Below, piece after piece: positions 23,591 to 31,104 of a stretch of 64,000 nt of DNA; positions within the stretch are counted from its first letter, which is position 1; the number at the start of each line of letters is the position of its first letter. A model generated the notes under the pieces. It was given only the letters and a program-made list of their open reading frames with translations. It had not been told where the DNA came from and did no database searches. Location of the stretch: the NCBI RefSeq assembly GCF_005503355.1, contig NZ_SCMK01000017.1, positions 1 to 64,000 of the forward strand. Reading direction: 5' to 3'. This stretch comes from Sphingomonas sp. 1F27F7B. Lineage in GTDB: Bacteria > Pseudomonadota > Alphaproteobacteria > Sphingomonadales > Sphingomonadaceae. The position numbers and the translations under genes were made by a program.

Positions 23591-24117
23591 TGGACATCCT
23601 GTCGATGCTGCGCACGCTGGGTGCGCTCGGGATGGTGCTCGGCATGCTCGCCGGGGCGCTGTGGTTCGTGAAGCGATACGATCTGAAGCTGCCCGGCCGC
23701 GTGACCAGCACGCGCCGCAAGCGGATTGAGATCGTCGAGCGCCTGTCGGTCGACGGCAAGCGCTCGGTGGCGCTGATCCGCCGCGACGGGATGGAGCATC
23801 TGGTGATGTTCGGTCCCGAGGGACAGGCGACGATCGAGAGCGGCATCGTCGCGCCCGAGCCGGTCGCACCCGAGCCGGCCGGTGCCCCCGCGCCGGCGGC
23901 CAATCTCGCCGAGGACATCGCGGCGCTCCGCACCAATTTCGCCAGGCTGGTCGACCTGCCCAGGCTGGCCGAGCTGCCCCGTGCCGTCGCGGCGCGCGCC
24001 ACGATCGCCGCCGCCGCGCGCAATGGCCATGCGCCGCGCGCGCCCAAGCGCGTCCGCGAGCAGCGCAACACCACGCGGTGGAACCGCGCCGCGGTGCGGG
24101 CCGCGCTCGATGCTTAG
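23590..24117 (+). CDS. fliO: Flagellar biogenesis protein FliO
   Basis: Membrane protein that stabilises FliP during assembly of the export gate. The 175-residue protein has one N-terminal membrane helix (about 7-27), then the FliO cytoplasmic core (RIEIVERLSVDGKRSVALIR, DGMEHLVMFGPEG) and a Pro/Ala-rich, basic C-terminal tail. Overlaps fliN2 by one base and fliP by eight. Low conservation is normal for FliO; context makes the call firm. Confidence 0.9.
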   Translation: MDILSMLRTLGALGMVLGMLAGALWFVKRYDLKLPGRVTSTRRKRIEIVERLSVDGKRSVALIRRDGMEHLVMFGPEGQATIESGIVAPEPVAPEPAGAPAPAANLAEDIAALRTNFARLVDLPRLAELPRAVAARATIAAAARNGHAPRAPKRVREQRNTTRWNRAAVRAALDA

Positions 24118-24844
24118 GCTGGTCGCGGCGGCCTTCGCCGTCCTGATCCTCGTGCCGGCCGAGGCGTTTGCCCAGTCGAAGGGCACGTCGATCAACATCG
24201 GCGGCCCGGACGGCGCGCTCTCGGCCAAGGCGATCCAGCTGGTGCTGATGCTGACGGTGCTCAGCCTGGCCCCAGGCCTGCTGATGACCGTCACCAGCTT
24301 CACGCGCATGGTGGTGGCGCTGTCGCTGCTGCGCACCGGCATCGGCGCCCAAGGCGTGCCGCCCAATCCGGTGATCATCAGCCTGGCGCTGTTCCTCAGC
24401 TTCTTCGTGATGGCGCCCACCTTCAACAAGGCGTGGGAGCAGGGCGTCGATCCCTATACCAAGGGCAAGATCTCCGAGCAGGTCGCGTTCGAGCGCACTG
24501 CCGAGCCGTTCAAGAAGTTCATGCTCGGCCAGGTGCGCGACAGCGATCTCAAGCTGTTCGCCGATCTGGGCGGCAAGCAGATCCAGAACCGCGCAGAGAC
24601 GCCGCTGACCACGCTGGCGCCGGCCTTCATGATCTCCGAGTTGCGCCGCGCCTTCGAGATCGGCTTCCTGCTGCTGCTGCCGTTCCTGGTCATCGACCTG
24701 GCGGTCTCGGCCGTGCTGATGGCGATGGGCATGATGATGCTGCCGCCGCCGACGATATCGCTGCCGATGAAGATCATCTTCTTCGTGCTGGTGGACGGCT
24801 GGGCGCTGGTCGCCGGGTCGCTGGTCAAGAGCTTCGCGCAGTAG
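24110..24844 (+). CDS. fliP: Flagellar export gate protein FliP
   Basis: Core channel subunit of the FliPQR export gate. The 244-residue protein has a cleavable signal peptide (1-21), then four membrane segments with the FliP signatures MVVALSLLRTGIGAQGVPPN and PAFMISELRRAFEIGFLLLL, ending in the helix IFFVLVDGWALVAGSLVKSF. Start ATG 24110 lies inside the fliO stop region. A terminator follows at 24868. Confidence 0.97.
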   Translation: MLRLVAAAFAVLILVPAEAFAQSKGTSINIGGPDGALSAKAIQLVLMLTVLSLAPGLLMTVTSFTRMVVALSLLRTGIGAQGVPPNPVIISLALFLSFFVMAPTFNKAWEQGVDPYTKGKISEQVAFERTAEPFKKFMLGQVRDSDLKLFADLGGKQIQNRAETPLTTLAPAFMISELRRAFEIGFLLLLPFLVIDLAVSAVLMAMGMMMLPPPTISLPMKIIFFVLVDGWALVAGSLVKSFAQ

Positions 24845-24867
24845 CGAAGCCGCCAAGGGTCAGGGAG

Positions 24868-24900
24868 GGGGCGGATGCCGGGGGGCGTCCGCCCCTATTT
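24868..24900 (+). terminator. Terminator of fliN2-fliO-fliP
   Basis: Eight-base-pair stem GGGGCGGA (24868-24875) with 24888-24895 and a 12-nt loop, followed by TATTTGC. It is 24 bases after the fliP stop. Confidence 0.65.
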
Positions 24901-24936
24901 GCTTGTGGCCGCGAATGGTGGTGGTTAGCTTCGCGC

Positions 24937-25332
24937 ATGAACCGCCGGAGAGGCTGCATCGTCACGCTCGCCGCCCTGGCCGTTCTGGCAGCCTTGGCGA
25001 TCCTGGTGCTGCTGGCGGGCTGGCCCTGGCCGATTTCCGATCCGGTGAAGCTGAAGGCGATCCAGGCCGAAGCCCAGGCCTTGACGGCAACGCATCCGGC
25101 GAGACCTCCGGAACATTATGCACGCGTGCCGGAGAACCAATTGCCGCCGGTCGCCGCCAGCCTTCACCCCGAATGGGTCACGGTGCACGAATGGGGCGTC
25201 GACATCGTCATCAAGCCCTATTTCGATGGCGGCTGGGGATATCATGTCGCCCGGAGCCGGCGCGATCTGCCGATGCTCGACGGATGCTATTCGGAAGTCG
25301 GCCAAGGCGTATTCTGGCACGGTCCCTGCTAG
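24937..25332 (+). CDS. Hypothetical membrane-anchored protein
   Basis: The 131-residue protein starts with a basic MNRRRG and one hydrophobic segment (about 8-30), followed by a periplasmic or secreted part of 100 residues with a WVTVHEWGVDIVIKPYFDGG-type aromatic core. No family recognised. ATG 24937 has no good ribosome site. It stands alone between the fliP terminator and the convergent PilZ gene. Confidence 0.55.
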   Translation: MNRRRGCIVTLAALAVLAALAILVLLAGWPWPISDPVKLKAIQAEAQALTATHPARPPEHYARVPENQLPPVAASLHPEWVTVHEWGVDIVIKPYFDGGWGYHVARSRRDLPMLDGCYSEVGQGVFWHGPC

Positions 25333-25410
25333 TTCGCCGGCGCGGTTCCGCCGTTCCGCCGAGAGCAGGATAGCGGCCGTGTCGCAGCGCTTCGGGTTGT
25401 CGCGAGAGAC

Positions 25411-26028
25411 TCAACCCCGCGCGGCGGGGCTATCCAGCCAGGCCGAGAGCTCGGCATAGGAAATGGGGTCGTGGAAGGCGACGCCGGCATATTCCTCGTT
25501 GCTCCAGCGCGCCGTGCAGCGGCGCGGGGGCAGGCCGGGGATCATCAGGATCACTTCGCTGTCCACCCGCAGCGTGCGTTGCAGCTTCAGGCAGGCGCCG
25601 CCCTGCGACAGATCGGCGACGACCACGTCGATCGAGCGGCCGAGGGAGTTGATCCGCGCCGGGATGTCGGCCGCGAAGCGCGGCGAGCGCGGACGCAGGG
25701 TTGCCGCTTCGGGCTGCGGCTTGCCGAGGATGGCGCCGACATCGGCGGGGGTGTCGAACCGCACGCCGGCCCGGCCCGCCTTGGTCCAGGCGATCGCGCC
25801 GTGCAGCAGCGCGCCGCCGCGCAACTCGACGGCGATGCGCAAGCCGGGCAGCAGCGATGCGATCGTGTCGATCTGCATGCCGTGCTCGGAGATGTTGCGC
25901 ACCCGGCAGAGCTGGCCGGGATTGCCCTCATGGCTCAGCTTGCCGACGAGGAGCGTCGCCACGGCCCGCGGCGCGCGCTCGATCCACTCTTCGTGGCTTT
26001 CGCTTGCGATGGCGGGATTGGCTTCCAC
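25411..26028 (-). CDS. Double PilZ-domain protein
   Basis: The 205-residue protein has two PilZ modules (about 15-95 and 105-205). Each carries the N/D-x-S-x-x-G element of c-di-GMP binding (NISEHG; DLSQGG); the preceding Arg box is less canonical. PilZ proteins read c-di-GMP and often brake the motor at the stator, as YcgR does. Start GTG 26028 follows GAGG at 6 bases and lies 34 bases downstream of a CCTATAAA box. It is located next to fliL-motB, with its own promoter. Confidence 0.82.
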   Translation of the reverse strand: MEANPAIASESHEEWIERAPRAVATLLVGKLSHEGNPGQLCRVRNISEHGMQIDTIASLLPGLRIAVELRGGALLHGAIAWTKAGRAGVRFDTPADVGAILGKPQPEAATLRPRSPRFAADIPARINSLGRSIDVVVADLSQGGACLKLQRTLRVDSEVILMIPGLPPRRCTARWSNEEYAGVAFHDPISYAELSAWLDSPAARG

Positions 26029-26061
26029 TATGTCCTCGGCGAAATTGCGTGATCTCTGTTT

Positions 26062-26069
26062 TTTATAGG
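26062..26069 (-). promoter_or_regulatory. CCTATAAA box of the PilZ gene
   Basis: TATAAA (26067 down to 26062) preceded by CCGCC and by CGGCAA six bases earlier; 34 bases before the GTG start. Confidence 0.5.
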
Positions 26070-26131
26070 CGGATTGCCGGCGCGAGCGGGCCGCCTCCAC
26101 GCAAAATACGCAATTTATGCTGCGCGTCGCC

Positions 26132-26578
26132 TCATGCGGGCGTCGCTTGCGTGATCGCCACCTTGCGCACCACGCCGGCGCCGAACGCTTCCGGGGCGGC
26201 GGCTTCCACGACCTTGCGGAACTGCTCGAGGCTGGGCAGCAGCCCCTCCTTGCCGGCCGCCATCGGCGTCCTGAAGGTGCGCATGTTGATCGCGTGCAGG
26301 AGCAGCGGCAGCCGCTTGGCCACCTCGCCGGACTTGTCCTTGGGCACTTCGAGGTTGAACTGGAACTGGACATAGCCGGTGAGCCGCCCCTCGTCGGGCG
26401 AGACCAGCGGGGCGAGCAGCTTGTCCACCTGGACGAATGCCGTCTCGACTTCCGCGGCCGGTGCCGGGGCGGCGTGGGCGGGACGGGGGCCGAGCACCAC
26501 CAGGGTGCCGAACGCGGCGGCGCCCCCCAGGCCGAGCCCGGAGAGCATCACGATGGCCAGGAACAGGATCTTTTTCAT
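26132..26578 (-). CDS. fliL: FliL-family stator-associated protein
   Basis: The 148-residue protein has a single N-terminal membrane helix (about 4-27) and a periplasmic FliL-type domain (YVQFQFNLEVPKDKSGEVAK, then PLLLHAINMRTFRTPMA). FliL forms a ring around MotAB and supports torque. The sequence is divergent, so the call uses topology, size and position. It lies 11 bases after motB at the end of the che-mot operon. Confidence 0.75.
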   Translation of the reverse strand: MKKILFLAIVMLSGLGLGGAAAFGTLVVLGPRPAHAAPAPAAEVETAFVQVDKLLAPLVSPDEGRLTGYVQFQFNLEVPKDKSGEVAKRLPLLLHAINMRTFRTPMAAGKEGLLPSLEQFRKVVEAAAPEAFGAGVVRKVAITQATPA

Positions 26579-26589
26579 GACGCCGATAC

Positions 26590-27444
26590 TCAGAATTTGA
26601 AGCTGCTGTCGGTCGGAAGCGATGGTGCCTCGGCCTTCAGCACGATGGTGATGCGGCGGTTCTCCGCCCGATCGGGCTGATCCGGGAAGACCGGCCGGGT
26701 GCCGCCCATGGCGACGATCTCGGAGAAGCGGTCGGTCGTCATGCCCGAGGCGATCATCGCCTGGCGTGCGGCGAGTGCGCGCGCGCCGGATAGCTGCCAG
26801 TTCGCATCGCTCTGGCCGCCGCCGGTCGCGTCGGTATGGCCCTCGATCGCGATCTGCCCGCCCGCCTGGGCGAGCTTGGCCGCGGTCTTGGCGAGCAGTG
26901 CGCGCGCGAAGGGGTTCAGCTCGGCGGTGCCGGGACGGAACATCGATTGCTTGTCGGTGTCCATCAGCGTGATCCGCATGCCCGCGCGGTCGGGCTCGAT
27001 CGCCACATTCTTGCGTGCCTGGTCCTGCGGCACGGCGTCGAGCGCGATCTGCAGCTCGCTGGCGAGGACTCGCATCGACGTGTCGGGTATGTCGGCGGTG
27101 CCGCCGCGCGCGGCGCCGTTGGTGGCGGCCTCGGTGGTCGGCGTGCCGTTGGCGCGGCTGCTGTCGTTCGACGAGCGGCGCGCCTGGCCGCCCGCACCTT
27201 CGGACGTGCCCATCACCGGCGTCGAGGGCGCGGTGTCGGAGATGGTCGGCGAGAAATAGGCAGCGAGGCCCTTCAGCCGCTGCTTGTCCGGATTGGCGAT
27301 CAGCCACAGCAGCATGAAGAAGGCCATCATCGCAGTCACGAAGTCGGCATAGGCCACCTTCCAGGCGCCGCCGTGATGTCCGGCCGCGACCTTCTTGACT
27401 CGCTTGATGACGATGGGGCGATCATTGGCGCCGGGCACGGGCAT
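26590..27444 (-). CDS. motB: Flagellar stator protein MotB
   Basis: Peptidoglycan-anchored stator subunit. The 284-residue protein has the plug/membrane helix with the proton-binding aspartate (WKVAYADFVTAMMAFFMLLW, about 28-47), a Ser/Thr/Gly-rich linker (about 75-120) and the C-terminal OmpA-like domain (QIAIEGHTDATGGGQSDANW, then SGARALAARQAM). ATG 27444 fits the family. It is near the distal end of the che operon, while motA is the first gene 6.4 kb upstream. Confidence 0.95.
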   Translation of the reverse strand: MPVPGANDRPIVIKRVKKVAAGHHGGAWKVAYADFVTAMMAFFMLLWLIANPDKQRLKGLAAYFSPTISDTAPSTPVMGTSEGAGGQARRSSNDSSRANGTPTTEAATNGAARGGTADIPDTSMRVLASELQIALDAVPQDQARKNVAIEPDRAGMRITLMDTDKQSMFRPGTAELNPFARALLAKTAAKLAQAGGQIAIEGHTDATGGGQSDANWQLSGARALAARQAMIASGMTTDRFSEIVAMGGTRPVFPDQPDRAENRRITIVLKAEAPSLPTDSSFKF

Positions 27445-27446
27445 GG

Positions 27447-27782
27447 TCAGACGCTCCCGAGCGCGTCGCGCATGCGCTGCTGCACTGCGCCCAGGCGGAT
27501 ATGGCCGATCGCCGACAGCGAATCCTCGCCGCGCGCGATCCGCTCGAGCAGGTTCACGCACTCGTCGGCATGCTGGATGAGATAGTCGAAATCCTGGAGC
27601 TGCTCGAGATAGGCGCTGGCGAAATGCGCGTCGCCGACGAGCACTTCGGCAAGCGCTTCCAGCTTCGCGCGCATCTCGCGGATCTCGCCGGCAATCACAT
27701 TGTGCAGCGTCGCCGAGAAGGGATCGAAGCCGGTGATCGCCTGCACGTTGGGGAGCTGTGCGGGAACGGGCATGCAGGACAT
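27447..27782 (-). CDS. Small helical chemotaxis protein with a CheZ-like DxxxQ motif
   Basis: The 111-residue all-helical protein lies between cheD and motB. Its ATG (27782) overlaps the cheD stop (TGATG) and its stop is 2 bases before motB. Residues 61-72 read QLQDFDYLIQHA, placing Asp66 and Gln70 in the D-x-x-x-Q arrangement of the CheZ phosphatase active site (QDFxDLTGQ in enterobacteria). The rest forms a plausible helical hairpin (22-48, 51-82). No annotated homologue is recalled. A CheY-P phosphatase function is an inference; an alternative is a CheD- or MotB-binding adapter. Confidence 0.6.
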   Translation of the reverse strand: MSCMPVPAQLPNVQAITGFDPFSATLHNVIAGEIREMRAKLEALAEVLVGDAHFASAYLEQLQDFDYLIQHADECVNLLERIARGEDSLSAIGHIRLGAVQQRMRDALGSV

Positions 27783-28306
27783 CAGAACAGCTCCAGATCG
27801 CCGCCGGAGACCGGGGCGTGAACGGGGACCGGCGGGCGCTCGGGCACGCGGTCGGTAACCTTGACGCAGCGGCTGCGCCCTTCATGGGGAAGGAACTCGA
27901 TCTTGCGGGCGCTGGTGCCGCCGAGATCGGTGTGGCCGACGGCGATCCCCTCGGTCTCCATGAAGCGGCGCGCGAAGGCGGCGTTGGAGGAGCCGATCGA
28001 GCCCAGCCCCGAGACGATGTTGGCGCCCCCGTAGAGATGCGCCATCAGCCGGCTGCGGACTGCGCCCTTCTGCATCATCCCGTTGATCAGCAGCTCCATC
28101 GCGTGCACACCGTAGCGCGCCATTTCCGAGGCTCCGACGCGCTGGTCCGCGCCGGGCTCGCCCAGGAGGAAATGGTTCATGCCGCCGATCCGGGCGACCG
28201 GATCGAACAGGCATGCGGCGACGCAGCTGCCGAGCAGGGTGGAGACGACCACCCCGGGCTCGGCCACCACGGCATGCTCGCCCTGGACGATGGCGAGCCG
28301 GCGCAT
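27782..28306 (-). CDS. cheD: Chemoreceptor glutamine deamidase CheD
   Basis: Deamidates glutamines of methyl-accepting proteins and can bind CheC-type phosphatases. The 174-residue protein has the CheD catalytic core: LLGSCVAACLFDP (nucleophile Cys28 in GSC) with GGMNHFLLGEP supplying the His, and AHLYGGANIVSGLGSIGSSN. Start ATG overlaps the cheY stop (TGATG). The C-terminal 30 residues are a Pro-rich extension. Confidence 0.95.
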   Translation of the reverse strand: MRRLAIVQGEHAVVAEPGVVVSTLLGSCVAACLFDPVARIGGMNHFLLGEPGADQRVGASEMARYGVHAMELLINGMMQKGAVRSRLMAHLYGGANIVSGLGSIGSSNAAFARRFMETEGIAVGHTDLGGTSARKIEFLPHEGRSRCVKVTDRVPERPPVPVHAPVSGGDLELF

Positions 28307-28695
28307 CAGGTGAGCTCGCCGAAGACGCGCTCGATCTTCTCCTTCAGCGCGGCCGGCGCGAAGGGCTTCACGACATAGTTGTTCACGCCCAGGGCCGCGG
28401 CCTTCTGGACAATCTCCTTGTCCGACGAGCCGGTGAGCATGATGAACACCGTCTTGCCGATCACCGCATCGGTGCGCACCGCCTCCAAGAACTGGAGGCC
28501 GTCCATCTCCGGCATGTTATAGTCCGAGATGATCAGATGCACGCGGTCGCTCTTGATCGCCGCCAGTGCCTCCTGGGCGCTGGGCTTGTCCCGCACGTCC
28601 TTGAACCCGAGATCCTGCAAGGCGCGACGGATCATCGCGCGCATGCTGGTCTGGTCATCGACCACCATCACCTTGATCGCTGCTGCAGCAGGCAT
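28306..28695 (-). CDS. cheY: Chemotaxis response regulator CheY (copy 2)
   Basis: Single receiver domain, 129 residues: acidic pair VVDD (11-14), phospho-acceptor Asp58 in LIISDYNMPEMDG, conserved Thr in MLTGS and Lys in VVKPF. Once phosphorylated by CheA it binds the C ring. It overlaps cheB and cheD. A second CheY lies at 33230; one may be the motor-binding form and the other a phosphate sink. Confidence 0.95.
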   Translation of the reverse strand: MPAAAAIKVMVVDDQTSMRAMIRRALQDLGFKDVRDKPSAQEALAAIKSDRVHLIISDYNMPEMDGLQFLEAVRTDAVIGKTVFIMLTGSSDKEIVQKAAALGVNNYVVKPFAPAALKEKIERVFGELT

Positions 28696-29732
28696 CAGAC
28701 GCTCCCAATCTTCTCGCGGCAGGCCTTGAGGATCGCCTCAGGCATGCCAGACAAACCAACTTCCTGTTCCACCGCGCCCAGCTCCTTGGCCGAACGCGGC
28801 ATTCCCCAGACCACGCAGGTTTCCCTGCTCTGGCCCAGCGTGCGGGCGCCCGCCTGGCGCATCGCCAGCATGCCCTGGGCGCCGTCGGCCCCCATGCCGG
28901 TGAGGATCACGCCGACCGCGGCTTTGCCGAGCGGCGCCACCGAGTTGAACAGCATGTCCACCGACGGCCGGTGGCCGGAGACCGGGTCGCCGTCGCGCAG
29001 CCTGACATGGCCGCGAACGCCGCCGCGCAGCTCCATGTGGCGCTGCCCCCCAGGAGCAATATAGACGGTTCCCGGCACCACCGGCGCGCCGTCGGTCGCT
29101 TCCACCACATGCACCCGGCATTCGCCGTTCAGCCGCTCCGCGAAATTGTGCGTGAAGGCGGCGGGCATGTGCTGGACGATCAGCACCGGCGGGCAATTCT
29201 CAGGCAGCGCGGGCAGCAGCGAGAACAGCGCCTCGACGCCGCCGGTGGACGAGCCGATCGCGATGACCCGCTCGCCGACGCTGCCCGCCGCGAGCGTGGG
29301 CTGGGCGGGCAGGCGCTGCGGGCCGGCACGGGCGACCGAACGGGCGGCGGCCTTCACCTTCTCGCAGAGCAGGACGGCGTCGCGCTCGATGTCTTCGGGC
29401 GTGCCGCTGGGCTTGGTGACATAGTCGACCGCGCCCAGCCGGAGCGCCTCGATCGTCACTTCCGCACCGCGCGCGGTCAGCGTCGAGCACATCACCACCG
29501 GCATCGGCCGGAGTCGCATGATCCGCTCGAGGAAGGACAGCCCGTCCATCCCCGGCATCTCGACGTCGAGCGTCAGCACGTCGGGGTTGAGCGTCTTGAT
29601 CATTTCCCGCGCCGCGAAGGGCTCGGGCGCCATGCCGACGACCTGGATCGCCGGATCGGCGGAAAGCATGCGGTTGAGCGTCGCGCGCATCGAGGCGCTG
29701 TCGTCGACGATCAGAGTGCGTACCGGTGCCAT
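28695..29732 (-). CDS. cheB: Chemoreceptor methylesterase CheB
   Basis: Removes methyl groups from chemoreceptors. The 345-residue protein has an N-terminal receiver (Asp56 in LTLDVEMPGMDG) and the C-terminal methylesterase with IGSSTGGVEAL (catalytic Ser), VQHMPAAFT (His) and ILTGMGADG (Asp). Start ATG 29732 overlaps the cheR stop (TGATG); an upstream in-frame ATG at 29771 lies inside cheR and is not preferred. Confidence 0.97.
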   Translation of the reverse strand: MAPVRTLIVDDSASMRATLNRMLSADPAIQVVGMAPEPFAAREMIKTLNPDVLTLDVEMPGMDGLSFLERIMRLRPMPVVMCSTLTARGAEVTIEALRLGAVDYVTKPSGTPEDIERDAVLLCEKVKAAARSVARAGPQRLPAQPTLAAGSVGERVIAIGSSTGGVEALFSLLPALPENCPPVLIVQHMPAAFTHNFAERLNGECRVHVVEATDGAPVVPGTVYIAPGGQRHMELRGGVRGHVRLRDGDPVSGHRPSVDMLFNSVAPLGKAAVGVILTGMGADGAQGMLAMRQAGARTLGQSRETCVVWGMPRSAKELGAVEQEVGLSGMPEAILKACREKIGSV

Positions 29733-30610
29733 CAATGCACCTCCGGCTTCTGGTAGATGGTGTGCCCGCACGAGCGCATCTGGCGTGCCGCCGGGCCGAT
29801 CAGCCGCTCCGAATGCCCGATGTACAGGTGCCCGCCGGGGGCGAGCTGGTTGACGAAGCCCGCCTCCAGCTCTTCCTTCGCGGGATCCCCGAAATAGATC
29901 ATCACGTTGCGGCAGAAGATCACGTCATAGGCGGCCTTGAGCGGCCAGGGCTCGAACAGGTTCAGCACCTTGGCCGTCACCAGCGCGCGCGCCTCGTCGG
30001 CCATCTGGAAGCCGCCCTGCACGGGCTTCATCCACAGGTTGCGCCAGGGCTCGGGCACGGCCTGGGCGACATTGTCGGCATAGAAGCCGCGCCGCACCGA
30101 TTCCACCACATGGGGGGCGATGTCGGTCGCCAGCAGGCGGACATCGGCATTGCGCAGCCAGGCGGCGGAAGTGCGGTCCGGCCCGAGCAGGCACATGGCG
30201 ATGGTGTAGACCTCCTCGCCCGACGAGCAGCCCGCCGACCAGATCCGCACCGGCCCCTGCTTGCGCTTGAGCGCCGGCAGCACCGTCTGGCGGAAATGAT
30301 CGAAATGATGCGGCTCGCGGAAGAAATGCGTGTGGTTGGTGGTCAGCGCCACCACCATCGCATGGCGTTCCGCCGGATCGCTCTGCACAAGCGCGACATA
30401 GTCGGAGAACCTGGCCAGGCCGTGCTCGCGCAGCCGCCGCCCCAGGCGCGACTGGACGAGCGTGGTCTTCGCCTCGCTGAGCGAGATGCGCGCGTCCTCG
30501 TGCATGATCGCGGCGATGGCGGCGAAATCGCGGGCGGTGAGCTCCGCATTCGCCGCCGTCATGCCGCCAGCGACGCCGGTGAGCGCCGCGGCGCCCCCGG
30601 CGACGGTCAC
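29732..30610 (-). CDS. cheR: Chemoreceptor methyltransferase CheR
   Basis: SAM-dependent glutamate methyltransferase of chemoreceptors. The 292-residue protein has the N-terminal helical domain and the SAM domain with ALTTNHTHFFREPHHFDH, RIWSAGCSSGEEVYTIAM and DVIFCRNVMIYF. Start GTG 30610 overlaps the cheW stop (GTGA); an internal ATG at residue 17 is an alternative. Confidence 0.97.
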   Translation of the reverse strand: MTVAGGAAALTGVAGGMTAANAELTARDFAAIAAIMHEDARISLSEAKTTLVQSRLGRRLREHGLARFSDYVALVQSDPAERHAMVVALTTNHTHFFREPHHFDHFRQTVLPALKRKQGPVRIWSAGCSSGEEVYTIAMCLLGPDRTSAAWLRNADVRLLATDIAPHVVESVRRGFYADNVAQAVPEPWRNLWMKPVQGGFQMADEARALVTAKVLNLFEPWPLKAAYDVIFCRNVMIYFGDPAKEELEAGFVNQLAPGGHLYIGHSERLIGPAARQMRSCGHTIYQKPEVH

Positions 30611-31104
30611 GCTGCGAGATCCAGGTGCTTGGTCAGGCTCAGCGCGTCCAGGTCGAGAAGCAGCACCATCGTGCCCTTTTCGTCCCGGGTGCCGTCCTTC
30701 TGGCGGGTGGCGATGCGCACCAGGCCGGCGATCACGCTCGGCTCGATCGTTTCGACCTCGGGGGCTGGCTGGATCTCGGCCTCGCCGATCGCGACGATGT
30801 CGTTGACTTCGTCAACCAGGAAGCCGGCCTGCTTGCCCGCAATATGGACGACGAGGATGCACGAGCGGGCATGGATCACGCTCGGCTCCCAGCCCAGCCG
30901 CTCGGCCAGGCCCACCACGGGCACCACGTTGCCGCGCAGGTTGGTCACGCCCTTGATGAAGCCGGGGACGTTGGGGAGCGGCGTCGGCTCGTCCCATTCG
31001 CGGATCTCGATCAGCGCCCGCATGTCGATCCCGAAGGTCTGCTGGGCGAGCGAGAAGGTGACGATCTTGCGGTCGGTGCCGGCGTTGTCGTTGGTGGTGG
31101 TCAT
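30607..31104 (-). CDS. cheW: Chemotaxis coupling protein CheW
   Basis: SH3-like adapter connecting chemoreceptors to CheA. The 165-residue protein has the CheW core: IVTFSLAQQTFGIDMRALIE, PLPNVPGFIKGVTNLRGNVV and HIAGKQAGFLVDEVNDIV. ATG 31104 overlaps the cheA stop (ATGA). Confidence 0.96.
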   Translation of the reverse strand: MTTTNDNAGTDRKIVTFSLAQQTFGIDMRALIEIREWDEPTPLPNVPGFIKGVTNLRGNVVPVVGLAERLGWEPSVIHARSCILVVHIAGKQAGFLVDEVNDIVAIGEAEIQPAPEVETIEPSVIAGLVRIATRQKDGTRDEKGTMVLLLDLDALSLTKHLDLAA

